Assembly: GCF_963666025.1 (NCBI RefSeq)
Contig: NZ_OY762552.1
Coordinates: forward strand, 310,001 to 374,000
Reading direction: 5' to 3'
DNA: 64,000 nt
Source: an uncultured Methanobacterium sp.
GTDB lineage: Archaea; Methanobacteriota; Methanobacteria; Methanobacteriales; Methanobacteriaceae
This document shows positions 30,310 through 48,818 of the stretch, in pieces. Below the pieces are notes generated by a model. It saw only the letters and a program-made list of their open reading frames with translations. It was not told the origin of the DNA and did no database searches. The translations under genes and the position numbers were made by a program. The stretch's first letter is position 1, and each line of letters opens with the position of its first letter.

Positions 30310-31590
30310 TTATTCATTATCATTCCATGAAATTATAAATTCAAAGGAGCATTTATGGTCACCATCAAGCAGGCACTGGCTCTGCTCTACATGACCATGG
30401 AGCGCAGTCCAGGTGAAGCTACGTATGACAATGGCCCGGCAAATTAAACAGAAAATAGGACTGACACTTTCTTCATTGGTCCAGGGACAGTTGGCGAAGT
30501 TCAGATAACTTTTTCTTTTCTCAATATCAGTACTGGTGATGATACCCAGATTGGACATGAATTCACTGATCCAGGAAAGGTAACACTGGAACAATACCTT
30601 CTGATTAGTTAAAGTATCATCGCCCTTGTTAATCTGACATTTTTCCATTTCCTCCATGAAAAGAGGCTTCATGTTTTTCTCAAACCGATCAGCAAAACTA
30701 CGGGCAATGTTATCCCTGATCTGGGGTGGAATGTTAGATGCGAATACTGGCAGGGCACTGACCATGAAACTGGAAAGTTCTCCCCTGGCTTTGTCCTTCA
30801 GTAGTTCTTCTCTTTCCTTAGCTTCCCTTCGACGCTGGGTTACATCACGGAATACCAGGGCCACACCGATTATGCCACCATTTTCATCTTTAATAGGGGC
30901 ACTGCTATCATCAATAGGCACTGACTCACCATTTTTGTTAATCAAAAGTACCTGGGATGGCAGATCAATTATAGCATCATTTTCAACCACTTTCACCACA
31001 GGATCATCAACTGGTGCACCAGTTTCCTCATGAATGATCTTAAAGATCTCATCTAGTGGTTTGCCAATGGCTTCATCATGACCCCAACCAGTTAACTGGC
31101 TGGCTACCGGGTTCATGAATTTAAGTTTACCATTTTTATCGGTAGCTATAACTGCATCTCCAATGCTTTCCAGGGTAGTGGATAACCATTTTTCACTCTC
31201 TTTAAGTTTACTCTCCATTTGGTGTTTGTAAAGGGCTACCTCCACTGCACTGTGAAGTTCCCGGTCTTCAAAAGGTTTTATTATGTAACCAAATGGTTCT
31301 GTGATTTTGGCTCTTTTCAGGGTCCTTTCATCAGAATAAGCTGTTAGATAAACTACTGGGATATCATAGGCATCCCTTATCTTTTGTGCTGCCTCAATAC
31401 CATCCATTTCACCCTTGAGGACAATATCCATTAACACCAGATCCGGCCGGTTACCAGCCACATGCTCCAGAGCTTCCTCTCCAGAGGGTGTTATGGCAGT
31501 GACTTCATAACCCAGACCTTCAGCCCGGTGTTTAATATCCATTGCCACTATGCTTTCATCTTCCACAATCAGGATTTTCACTTCAGACAT
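30310..31590 (-). CDS. Response regulator with PAS and Cys-rich MetOD1-type output domain
   Basis: The ~426-aa protein has three parts. The receiver (residues ~1-118) carries the DE pair in IVEDES, phospho-Asp in VLMDIVLKG and Lys in IIKPFEDREL. A PAS domain follows (about 130-255). The C-terminal domain (about 270-425) contains NCPW, then FCLIC and DGDHKCSFEF. That tail matches the regulator at 43968 in pattern and is known as a methanogen output domain (MetOD1). The DGDxxCxF ending recalls V4R-type sensor domains. There is no DNA-binding part. The ATG at 31590 follows GGGGA; an ATG at 31602 is upstream of that site. It precedes the KaiC-like gene. Confidence 0.85.
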   Translation of the reverse strand: MSEVKILIVEDESIVAMDIKHRAEGLGYEVTAITPSGEEALEHVAGNRPDLVLMDIVLKGEMDGIEAAQKIRDAYDIPVVYLTAYSDERTLKRAKITEPFGYIIKPFEDRELHSAVEVALYKHQMESKLKESEKWLSTTLESIGDAVIATDKNGKLKFMNPVASQLTGWGHDEAIGKPLDEIFKIIHEETGAPVDDPVVKVVENDAIIDLPSQVLLINKNGESVPIDDSSAPIKDENGGIIGVALVFRDVTQRRREAKEREELLKDKARGELSSFMVSALPVFASNIPPQIRDNIARSFADRFEKNMKPLFMEEMEKCQINKGDDTLTNQKVLFQCYLSWISEFMSNLGIITSTDIEKRKSYLNFANCPWTNEESVSPIFCLICRAIVIRSFTWTALHGHVEQSQCLLDGDHKCSFEFIISWNDNE

Positions 31591-31730
31591 GCCATTCCCC
31601 ATTCACAAATAAATATAGTGATATCGTTATCTACCATTATCTTTCAATTTGAACCTTATAAGATTTATTATGATTATACTCCCGAATCATTATGGTCAAA
31701 CTGCCCGAATCACAATAATAAATGCACTGT

Positions 31731-33644
31731 TCAATCACAGGCTGGGTGGAGATGTGCATGTATTTCACGGGCTAAATTTCTATTTATGCCTTTAACTTCT
31801 GTTATTTCATCAATGCTAGCATTTTTTAACGATTCAAGGTCATTAAAATGTCTTAAAAGATTCATTTTACGTTTGGGTCCAATACCTGGAATTTTATCCA
31901 GAGGGGAACTCTTAAGATTCTTGTCTCTGAGGTTTTTATGATATTTTACTGCGAAACGATGCGCCTCATCACGAACCCGCTGCAAGACGTGCAATGCAGG
32001 GGAGTTAGGAGGTAATATGAGTGGAATAGCAACTTCAGGTATGAAAACCTGTTCAAATTCTTTGGCCAAACCTATGACTCCTGTTTTTACACCCAATGAA
32101 TCTAAAACATCAATGGCAACATTTAATTGACCCCGGCCTCCATCAACCACCACCAGATCAGGTGGTGTTTCTCCTTTACTCATGAGTTTCTCATATCGCC
32201 TCATAAGCACTTCCCGCATCATACCATAATCATCTGGACCTGGTGTTTCCAGTTTATATTTTCGGTAATGGTTTTTTGATGGTTTACCATCTTCAAAAAC
32301 AACCATGGAAGCTACAGCCATTTGCCCTGATAAATTTGATATATCAAATGATTCTATGCGCCGTGGAATCTTTGGTATTTTAAGATATGTTTTCAGGTCA
32401 AGCAAAGCACCTCGAGCTTGTTTATGATGGTTTAATATTATATTAGCGTTTTTAATAACCATCTGAACCAAACGATTCTCTAATCCCTCATCAGGTACTC
32501 TTAAAGACACTGCAAAATCATTATCGGCCCTTATTGGAATATTAGTGTTTATTATCGAACCAGTAGTGTCCATTTCATCCCTATCTCCCACAGTATCAAC
32601 ATTTAAAACATTAATTTCCCTATTAGGACTATCAGAATTATCCAGACCGCCCATATCCTCCGCATGCATTTTATCAGACAGCCATTTCTCAATAAGTTCC
32701 TTATCCTCAATCATAACTGGTAGGAGAATTTCTGAAGGTACCTGGCGGGGACCAGAATAGTACTGTTTAATGAATGCTGCTAAAATTTCAGGAGGTGAGT
32801 TTTCCTGGGCTCCTTCCATTAGGAAGTCCTCTTTTCCCATGATTTTACCATTCATCACCCTGAAAACAACCACTACTACGACTTCTCCATCATTGGAGGA
32901 TGCTATAACATCCTGGTCAAGGCTACGGTTAAATTCCATCTTCTGTTTCTCCATAACCTCGCCCAGAGAGAATAGCTGATCCCTTATAACCCCTGCCTTT
33001 TCATAGTCATAACTACCGGCTGCCTGTTCCATTTCATTCTGGAGTAGGTCCATAACCTCTTTTTGCCGGCCTTCCAGGAACAGTTTGACCTTTTCCACAT
33101 TTTCATTGTAGTCATCCCTGGTGACCTTCCCACTGCAAGGAGCAGGGCAAAGATCAATCTGATAGTTCAGGCAGGGACCATCCATACGTTTACAATCTCT
33201 GAGCTGGAATACTGGTTTTAGAAGTTTTAAAAGACTCCGGACTGATGTGACATCAGTAAATGGCCCGTAATAATGAGAACCATCCTCCCGAATATTACGG
33301 GTAATTAACAAGCGAGGATAATCCTCGGAGGTTATCTGCAGATATGGAAAGCGTTTATCATCCTTGAGGCGAATGTTGTAACGGGGTAAATGTTTCTTTA
33401 TAAGGTTAGATTCTAAAATAAGAGCTTCTTTCTCGGTATCTGTCACCATATAATCCATATGATGGAAGTGACGCATCAAAACCCTGGTTTTGGGATCTTC
33501 CAGTTCTTCTTTGAAGTAACTTTTAACCCTCTTTTTAAGAGACTTTGCCTTTCCCACGTATAAAATTTCATCCTTAACATCCTTCAGGAGATAAACGCCT
33601 GGTTTTTCAGGTAAATCATTGGGGTTGCTAATTGTAGCTGACAA
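31731..33644 (-). CDS. uvrC: Excinuclease ABC subunit C
   Basis: UvrC makes both incisions in nucleotide excision repair. The order is: GIY-YIG nuclease (PGVYLLKDVKDEILYVGKAKSL, residues ~15-95), a UVR helix pair near 200-235, the RNase H-like nuclease (FDISNLSGQMAVASMVVFEDG, about 415-540) and a C-terminal double HhH (IPGIGPKRK, VKGINRNLA). The 637 aa is slightly long because of an Asp/Asn-rich insert at about residues 335-370. Start TTG with GAGAGGATTAG upstream. It lies on the strand opposite uvrBA with a DUF169 gene between. Confidence 0.95.
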   Translation of the reverse strand: MSATISNPNDLPEKPGVYLLKDVKDEILYVGKAKSLKKRVKSYFKEELEDPKTRVLMRHFHHMDYMVTDTEKEALILESNLIKKHLPRYNIRLKDDKRFPYLQITSEDYPRLLITRNIREDGSHYYGPFTDVTSVRSLLKLLKPVFQLRDCKRMDGPCLNYQIDLCPAPCSGKVTRDDYNENVEKVKLFLEGRQKEVMDLLQNEMEQAAGSYDYEKAGVIRDQLFSLGEVMEKQKMEFNRSLDQDVIASSNDGEVVVVVVFRVMNGKIMGKEDFLMEGAQENSPPEILAAFIKQYYSGPRQVPSEILLPVMIEDKELIEKWLSDKMHAEDMGGLDNSDSPNREINVLNVDTVGDRDEMDTTGSIINTNIPIRADNDFAVSLRVPDEGLENRLVQMVIKNANIILNHHKQARGALLDLKTYLKIPKIPRRIESFDISNLSGQMAVASMVVFEDGKPSKNHYRKYKLETPGPDDYGMMREVLMRRYEKLMSKGETPPDLVVVDGGRGQLNVAIDVLDSLGVKTGVIGLAKEFEQVFIPEVAIPLILPPNSPALHVLQRVRDEAHRFAVKYHKNLRDKNLKSSPLDKIPGIGPKRKMNLLRHFNDLESLKNASIDEITEVKGINRNLAREIHAHLHPACD

Positions 33645-33939
33645 AACTAATCCTCTCTAATAATCCTTTAAATCCTTCTTAATAACCCTTTAAATCCATT
33701 ATAATATCCTAAATTCTCTTATAATAATCCTTAATTTTAAAAAAATGATTATTAAAATGTGAATGAAATGATCTAAAAGGTTCCATTGCATATAAGTTTT
33801 CATTATGAATAATTCAATATCTAAAATTCATTGAACTAATTCCTCATGTCCTTGATTAACTTAAGATCAGATCATAGATTAACGTACTATATGACTTGAC
33901 TGAACTCTTAAGGAATCCTGAAATTAATGAAGGTGAATT

Positions 33940-34755
33940 TCATAGCCCATAGGGCCTTATATCATTTCTTTTCTGAGGATATGCAACTTCAGGCCGTTTG
34001 AATGCAAATGATTCTTCCAAATCATGACACATATCCTGAGCCATGTTCATGGGGATTCCTAAAGCCATATAATCCATTGGAAACCAGGAATTTCCAGTAG
34101 GATCAACCGGACCGATGAATGCAGTATTTTTGGGAGTTTTCTGAGCCATGTGCGCAGGATATGTTAACATCGTTGAACAAGCTGGACCAAATGGAGCAAT
34201 TATAGATTCAAATGGGTTTTCTGTTCTGAAATGAATTAAACTACAAAGATTACGTATTTGCTGACCATTTCCGAAGCATAAAAATGATTTTACAACATCT
34301 TCATCAGGATTATCTCCATTTTTATCCTTTTCTGCAAAATCATCACAGGTACTTACCACCAGATACTTCCCGGGTGGAGTAATGTCACCTATTGATTCTC
34401 TAAATTTGTCAAATAACTCAGGACTGGCCTTTAAATACTCGGCAGTTCCTTCTCTGAAATTTTCATGCCCGGTGGATACAAAATATTTGATGTAGGGTGA
34501 AATTTTTTTAGCATACCCCAGCCAGGTGATTCCACCCATACAAACACCTTTAAGACAATCAGGACCCATGTAAACAGCATGAGCAGTTTTACCAGTAGCA
34601 ACAGTTAATACTGCTTTAGCAGAACAGGTATCAACATCAACCATTGGCACAGCACCTACGGGAATATTATTCGATCCATAAACACATAATGGTGCAATTT
34701 CAAGCATTCCCGCCGTTTTTAAAGATTCTCCAATTTCTTTTATGGTTTTTGACAT
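33940..34755 (-). CDS. DUF169 family protein
   Basis: The ~271-aa protein fits the DUF169 family of unknown function common in methanogens. Features include IPVGAVPMVDVDTCSAKAVL, YMGPDCLKGVCMGGITWLGY, FVSTGHENFREGTAEYL and IIAPFGPACSTMLTYP, with several conserved Cys that could bind metal. The ATG at 34755 (MSKTIKEIGESL) is chosen because GGGGGAGTT lies just before it; the longer ATG at 34803 has no site. It is divergent from uvrB across 336 bases and 295 bases ahead of uvrC on the same strand. Confidence 0.82.
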   Translation of the reverse strand: MSKTIKEIGESLKTAGMLEIAPLCVYGSNNIPVGAVPMVDVDTCSAKAVLTVATGKTAHAVYMGPDCLKGVCMGGITWLGYAKKISPYIKYFVSTGHENFREGTAEYLKASPELFDKFRESIGDITPPGKYLVVSTCDDFAEKDKNGDNPDEDVVKSFLCFGNGQQIRNLCSLIHFRTENPFESIIAPFGPACSTMLTYPAHMAQKTPKNTAFIGPVDPTGNSWFPMDYMALGIPMNMAQDMCHDLEESFAFKRPEVAYPQKRNDIRPYGL

Positions 34756-34948
34756 GTTCAACTCCCCCAAAACTCTATTAGAATATTTTAATAAGAAATT
34801 CACAACTGATCGTTTACATTAAACTTATAATATTAGAATCCATCCAGTTATAGGAGAATCCATCCCATTTATGAGGTGAAATTTCAATTAGGAATGTTTT
34901 AACTAATTTGCCTATTTTAGAAATTTAACATAACAATTAATTGGATCT

Positions 34949-34982
34949 TACGAACTGTTCGTAGATCAGTGACTTATATATA
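34949..34982 (+). promoter_or_regulatory. uvrB promoter with perfect 15-base palindrome
   Basis: TACGAAC-T-GTTCGTA (34949-34963) is a perfect 7-1-7 inverted repeat, 11 bases before a TATA box (TTATATATA, 34974-34982) that serves uvrBA. It would overlap or abut the BRE region, where a repressor could block TFB. Its CGAAC/GTTCG arms recall bacterial SOS boxes but with a shorter centre. The rest of the 34756-35091 gap is AT-rich with no gene. Confidence 0.6.
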
Positions 34983-35077
34983 ACATGCTGGGAAAGGATA
35001 GTATAATAAAGGATGCTAAATAATATAATCTGTTTTTAGATTTGACAATGACATTAATTAATATTTTGTTTTTGTAT

Positions 35078-37047
<1,970 letters not shown>

Positions 37048-37134
37048 TAAGTAAGTTTAGAATTAAATACAAACCAATTACAAGTTCAAAATGAATTTCA
37101 GACTGATTATAAGTTTAGAAGGAGTTTCAGACTG

Positions 37135-40077
<2,943 letters not shown>

Positions 40078-40654
40078 CCACCAACACAATCAATTGATAA
40101 TTACCAAAATCAATTGATAATTAATGCCGAAGGGGAAATAATTCCCTCTTTTTCCCTTCATATTTACTTCCCAACCCTTTCCTTTTTTTATTTTACTTTA
40201 ATTTCATTTACCCATCTGATTACCAGATCAATAACATTACAATTAACAACACTCACAATCAACACCAATAACCCCATCAACAACATCCACAATCAACAAA
40301 AACCACCCAATCAACAACTCTCACAAAAACAAAAATCTCCCATCAATAATGTTACAATCAACATTGATTCCATCTACAACAGTTTTTATTAAAATAACAG
40401 TTTTCATAAGTTCAGGAACGAAAAATATTTTTTTTAGGATTGAATAAAGTATTATATACCATTTAGATATATCCTGGGGATTAAGCCCCTCAATTTAAAA
40501 CACTAAGCAAATACATTACACTAATTAAATGCATATGTGATAATCCTCCCTTAAGTTGGATGGAATATTTATAAACTTGTGAATATGGGGTAAATTACAT
40601 GTATAATAACGAACATAAATCATTTAACAATTTAATAAAAAAAGGGGGTAAAAT
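40078..40654. other. Intergenic region with low-complexity repeats and a hairpin
   Basis: A short hairpin GGGGAA/TTCCCT followed by a T-rich run (about 40130-40195) may end uvrBA transcription. From about 40230 to 40380 the + strand is C/A-rich with many AACAAC/CAATCAAC-like repeats; the frame through it gives only Asn/Gln/Thr low-complexity peptide, so I do not call a gene. A TATA-like ATTATATACC lies at 40450-40459 and could serve the histidine kinase. Confidence 0.5.
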
Positions 40655-41551
40655 ATGGTCTTTAACCAGGTGTTAATTACTTTTTTATATGCCCTAGAAC
40701 CTGTTTACAACGTTTTAAATGTGTCTCTAAATGAAGATTACTTCCGTTTGTTAATGCTTATTATTGTAGTGGTTCTGGTGGCTATTCTCGCCGAAAGGAT
40801 TGAAAAGATAAGAAAACTCAATGAACTAAACCAGAAGTTAAAGGTTCAAACTGATAAACTGGAAGATGCCAACCAGGAATTGGAGGCATTTGCATATTCA
40901 GTATCACATGACTTGAGAGTCCCATTGAGGGCCATAGATGGTTTTTCACGGATACTAGTAGAGGATTATGAGGATAAACTGGATGAAGAGGGAATAAGGC
41001 TCCTGAACATTGTAAGGGATAACACCGCAAAAATGGGACACCTTATAGATGACATCCTCCTCCTATCCCGAGCCAGCCGTCAGGAGATGAAACTCAATGA
41101 ACTGGACATGGCAGCCCTGGCACAGAGTGTTTACGGTGAATTCCATACAGATGTGCAGGGACGAAACATCCAGTTCTCGGTGGGCGATCTCCCCCATGCC
41201 TACGGAGACCGGGCCATGCTGGGACAGGTATTTCAAAACCTCATTGGTAATGCTATTAAATTCACACGCAACCGGGACCCGGCTATAATTGAGGTAGGTG
41301 GCGAAGTTGAGGGTAAAGAAATTACCTACTATGTCAAGGATAATGGAGCCGGGTTTGATATGAAATACATTAACAAACTTTTTGGACTCTTTCAAAGACT
41401 GCACAGTCCTGAAGAATTTGAGGGAACTGGGGTTGGCCTTTCCATTGTCCAAAGGGTAGTCCGGCGACATGGGGGGCGTGTTTGGGGTGAAGGATCCGTG
41501 GATGGTGGTGCAATCATCTATTTCACCTTACCCAAGGATAAGCCAAAATAA
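40655..41551 (+). CDS. Membrane-anchored sensor histidine kinase
   Basis: The 298-aa protein has one or two N-terminal hydrophobic segments (clearest at LLMLIIVVVLVAILAE), a coiled coil (residues ~50-80), a HisKA domain with H85 in AYSVSHDLRVPLRAIDGF, and an HATPase (N box NLIGNAIKFTRN, G1 DNGAGFDMKY, G2 GTGVGLSIV). There is no obvious sensor domain; SVSHDLRxPLRAI kinases of this kind often pair with a Rcp1-type single-domain regulator, which is exactly the next gene, 62-77 bases on. GGGGGTAAA precedes the ATG. Confidence 0.9.
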   Translation: MVFNQVLITFLYALEPVYNVLNVSLNEDYFRLLMLIIVVVLVAILAERIEKIRKLNELNQKLKVQTDKLEDANQELEAFAYSVSHDLRVPLRAIDGFSRILVEDYEDKLDEEGIRLLNIVRDNTAKMGHLIDDILLLSRASRQEMKLNELDMAALAQSVYGEFHTDVQGRNIQFSVGDLPHAYGDRAMLGQVFQNLIGNAIKFTRNRDPAIIEVGGEVEGKEITYYVKDNGAGFDMKYINKLFGLFQRLHSPEEFEGTGVGLSIVQRVVRRHGGRVWGEGSVDGGAIIYFTLPKDKPK

Positions 41552-41628
41552 AATGAATTCTTTAGAAAAGATTTTAAATTCTCGGGAATAACAAATAATT
41601 AGATTAAAGACCAATGGAAGGTGTGTTA

Positions 41629-42078
41629 ATGGATTTTGAAGAGGCTGATATTTTACTGGTGGAAGATAATCCCACGGATGCCGAGCTCACCATGAGAGCA
41701 CTTAAAAGGAAAAACCTGGCAAACCAGGTAGTCTGGGTGAAAGATGGAGCTGAAGCTCTGGATTTTATATTCGCTACTGGACAGTTTGATCACAGGGATG
41801 TTGAAAACTTTCCCAAACTCATATTACTGGATCTGAGAATGCCAAAAGTGGATGGGCTGGAAGTCTTACAGAAGATCAAAGCCGATGAGCGAACCAACCG
41901 CATCCCAGTGGTTGTTTTAACCTCTTCCCAGGAAGACAGGGACATAGTGGAAAGTTACAAGTTAGGGGTAAATAGTTATGTCAGTAAACCAGTGGAATTC
42001 GATGATTTCATCGAAGCAGTATCCACCCTGGGATTTTACTGGATGCTCATCAACAACCCACCTAATTCACTGGAATAG
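41629..42078 (+). CDS. Single-domain response regulator (Rcp1-like)
   Basis: The ~149-aa receiver-only protein has acidic pair EDN in LLVEDNPTDAEL, phospho-Asp in LILLDLRMPKVDG, Thr in VVLTSSQEDRD and Lys in YVSKPVEF. The LRMPKVDGLEVL pattern and the extra helix region before the phospho-Asp match Rcp1-like regulators that pair with phytochrome-type or SVSHDLR kinases. The ATG at 41629 follows GGAAGGTG, while the ATG at 41614 lies upstream of this site. The likely phosphodonor is the kinase just before it. Confidence 0.88.
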   Translation: MDFEEADILLVEDNPTDAELTMRALKRKNLANQVVWVKDGAEALDFIFATGQFDHRDVENFPKLILLDLRMPKVDGLEVLQKIKADERTNRIPVVVLTSSQEDRDIVESYKLGVNSYVSKPVEFDDFIEAVSTLGFYWMLINNPPNSLE

Positions 42079-42198
42079 TCACCCATTATAGATGGAATAG
42101 ACCTAATGAAATAAAATATGCCCCTAGATAGGCCACATGGAGTACACTCCACTATCTAATAATAACACCAATACATACTGTAACTCCCTAGTGATTTT

Positions 42199-44849
<2,651 letters not shown>

Positions 44850-44864
44850 CCGGTTAATTAAGTT

Positions 44865-44883
44865 AATCTCCTAAAAGGAGATT
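44865..44883 (+). terminator. Hairpin after the signalling operon
   Basis: AATCTCCT-AAA-AGGAGATT is a perfect 8-bp stem with a 3-base loop, 16 bases after the stop codon, followed by AT-rich sequence with a T6 run at 44901-44906. Confidence 0.5.
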
Positions 44884-45293
44884 ATTTAACCTAAATAAGA
44901 TTTTTTAATGGTTAATAACTAGAAATTCTTAACCTATGATCTAGATAAAATTTTTAAAATTAAAATTTTCATTTTAAACCAGCTTCAATTTTGGAAAGGA
45001 TTATAGTTTAAATGCCATGTGCACTACACAGGTCAAAATAAGTTTTATAATCTATTATTTTAAAAAAGATAAACGCTATTAGATTTAGATTAATTTTAAT
45101 GAAGATCAATAATTGATAATTAAAAACACCATAATAATTTTTATTGGAATAGATCAAATATTCAATGTAAATTCATATTCAAATTTAAATAATCTACGAA
45201 TGTTATTCATACCCATGAGCATGTTATTAACATTTATGGATATTGTTAATAAATGCACTACAATAAATCGTTAAACAATTATATGGTGATGTG
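44884..45293. other. AT-rich intergenic region
   Basis: No gene or clear RNA was seen. The last bases hold GGTGAT, the ribosome-binding site of the next gene. A promoter must lie here, but no single TATA box stands out in the AT-rich background. Confidence 0.4.
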
Positions 45294-46220
<927 letters not shown>

Positions 46221-46383
46221 TTCTAAAAATTCAATTCAAAATAAGTTTTGATTAATGAATGATTTGAAATATAATGATTAAAAATATTTGAAAGTAAATG
46301 AACTTGAAAATTAGTATTAGAGTACTATGAACCAATGAAAATAATGCATAAATTTAATTGTAATTTAAATCAAGGTGAATAAC

Positions 46384-47183
<800 letters not shown>

Positions 47184-47185
<2 letters not shown>

Positions 47186-47232
47186 GATAAATACTAAATA
47201 ACTGAAATAAATACTAAATAGCTGAAATAAAT
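47184..47232. repeat. Short tandem repeat AAATAAATACTAAATA-CTG
   Basis: Two and a half copies of a ~20-base unit (ATAAATACTAAATAACTGAA, then ATAAATACTAAATAGCTGAA, then ATAAATAGTAA) follow the MBL gene's stop codon. Confidence 0.55.
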
Positions 47233-47361
47233 AGTAACAATTAACATTTCTTTAAAATGTGATTTGTCTCAAGTTACAGAAAATGATACCACTTACATAA
47301 AACCAACTTAGCTAAAATATATAAGAAAATTTTAAATGACATTTGATGAATAAAAATGATC

Positions 47362-47439
<78 letters not shown>

Positions 47440-47589
47440 ATTTCTTATTTTGTAAATAATACAAATACGTATAATACTTTCAAAAATATATATTATAGTT
47501 ACTAAAAAAATCAGATCATTGAATAATAAATATCTCACTAAAAATGGATTAATAAAATACTATTCATAAAACCTGAAAGTGGGTGTTGA

Positions 47590-47916
47590 ATGGATTTATC
47601 AAACTTATTACCAAATTTATTGGTTGAACGATTAATTGGTTTCATACTGGGATTAGTATTATTCTATGCAGCTTTGAAACTGCTTAACGAATTAAAAAAT
47701 AAAGAAATCGCCATTTCAATGGTTTTCCTGCATAAAAACCGGATGATTATTATATTCTCTTTACTGTTTATCAGTGGATTATTATCATTTGTGACGGGCT
47801 TAATCTATGTTTTTATTGGTAATGGCATATACGTTGAACGATTACTGAATTTAAATGCCGTTGTACTTTTAATATTCGTTGTTTCACTGCAAAGAATAAT
47901 GAAAGGAGGGAAATAA
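47590..47916 (+). CDS. Small membrane protein, three helices (first of a pair)
   Basis: The 108-aa protein has three predicted membrane helices (LIGFILGLVLFYAALKLL, MIIIFSLLFISGLLSFVTGLI, LNAVVLLIFVVSLQ) with short charged loops. GGTG lies seven bases before the ATG. Its stop is one base before the next gene, which encodes a protein of similar size and helix layout, so the two probably form a complex or arose by duplication. No family was recognised; pairs like this in archaea often accompany sensor or regulator genes. Confidence 0.6.
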   Translation: MDLSNLLPNLLVERLIGFILGLVLFYAALKLLNELKNKEIAISMVFLHKNRMIIIFSLLFISGLLSFVTGLIYVFIGNGIYVERLLNLNAVVLLIFVVSLQRIMKGGK

Positions 47917-47917
47917 T

Positions 47918-48250
47918 ATGGACACGTTGATCAATGCCATAACAATTATAGTTACCTTTACCGTGTTCTTATTCTCTTTAATGATTTTCCTAAATATGTT
48001 AAAATACAAGGAAGCTGCTTTAAGCCTCATATTTAATAAATTAGATGAAAGCATACTAATATTCAAAATTCTGGCCATTTCTATTTTGATTTTCGCAATA
48101 GGGAGATTGTTAGACCTTTTGAATATAAATTCAGCTTCTTCACTGGTTGATGATGCTGCCACCCTCCTAAATCTTACAACCATCGTACTCCTGATCTTCG
48201 CATTTTACAAATTATTTAATATAATGAAAATAAAAAACCATCCGGTTTAA
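47918..48250 (+). CDS. Small membrane protein, three helices (second of a pair)
   Basis: The 110-aa protein has three hydrophobic helices (TIIVTFTVFLFSLMIFLNML, ILIFKILAISILIFAIGRLLDLL, LLNLTTIVLLIFAFYKLF). The overall pattern, helix then KYKEAALSLIFNKLDESILIFK, parallels NKEIAISMVFLHKNRMIIIF of the preceding gene, so they look like diverged paralogues. AAAGGAGGG at the end of the first gene gives the ribosome-binding site. Function is unknown. Confidence 0.6.
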   Translation: MDTLINAITIIVTFTVFLFSLMIFLNMLKYKEAALSLIFNKLDESILIFKILAISILIFAIGRLLDLLNINSASSLVDDAATLLNLTTIVLLIFAFYKLFNIMKIKNHPV

Positions 48251-48283
48251 TATGTATAATTAAATATACTAAATTTCCTGATT

Positions 48284-48396
48284 TAACTAGTGAAATGATG
48301 ACCTGAAACTGATAAAATAACTCGTGAAGATGACGGATTAACTCGTGAAACTGAAAGATACCCATGAAAATGATACATTAACAGTGCAAATGAGAA
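48284..48396. repeat. Degenerate TAACTCGTGAA repeats
   Basis: Four related elements, TAACTAGTGAAATGA, TAACTCGTGAAGATGA, TAACTCGTGAAACTGA and TAACAGTGCAAATGA, begin at 48284, 48318, 48339 and 48379. They lie in the 48251-48566 gap, which otherwise shows no gene. Confidence 0.45.
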
Positions 48397-48566
48397 TATG
48401 TTAACTTAAATTACTTTATTTGATAAATTATCCCCAAATAACTGTAAATTAAATAAATTATCCCATAATAAACTACTCATTTTAAAATAAACTAAGTATA
48501 CAGCACATATTTACACATAAATTTCAATACTATGCACTGAATCTAACTTAAACAAGGAGATTGGAT

Positions 48567-48770
48567 ATGAAAGTGATGTTTAATAAAGGATTGGTGATGT
48601 GTCGGGAACACTATCACTGTCCGTATGAAAGCTGCAAGCACAATACCTGGCACCAAGAAAAAGAATCGTGCAAATCTCGCAAATGCCAGAAACTCAGACA
48701 AATGGTTGCCTGCACTAAAACACCAATGATTAATGATAGGCAAGAACAAAAAAGTAAAGTAATTTACTGA
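48567..48770 (+). CDS. Small Cys/His-rich protein
   Basis: The 67-aa protein has six cysteines and several His in MCREHYHCPYESCKHNTWHQ and ESCKSRKCQ, a pattern suited to a small zinc or other metal site. A strong AAGGAGAT precedes the ATG at 48567, which supports it as a real gene; the TTG at 48561 is part of that region. No named family was recognised. It stands alone, convergent with the zinc-ribbon gene. Confidence 0.6.
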   Translation: MKVMFNKGLVMCREHYHCPYESCKHNTWHQEKESCKSRKCQKLRQMVACTKTPMINDRQEQKSKVIY

Positions 48771-48818
48771 TGTATATGACACTTTACTCTTTTTCCACTT
48801 ACTATTTACACTATCAGC

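Noticed and set aside
34949..34963. Palindrome as a true LexA SOS box
   Set aside because: The arms are similar, but the spacing is one base rather than four between GAAC and GTTC, and archaea are not known to have LexA; reported instead as an unknown operator.
40114..40392. 92-aa ORF after uvrA
   Set aside because: It is low-complexity Asn/Gln/Thr/Ile sequence from AT- and CA-rich DNA, with no ribosome-binding site or domain.
48543..48782. 79-aa minus-strand ORF opposite the small Cys-rich gene
   Set aside because: No ribosome-binding site, and the plus strand has a strong one with a metal-binding-type Cys pattern.
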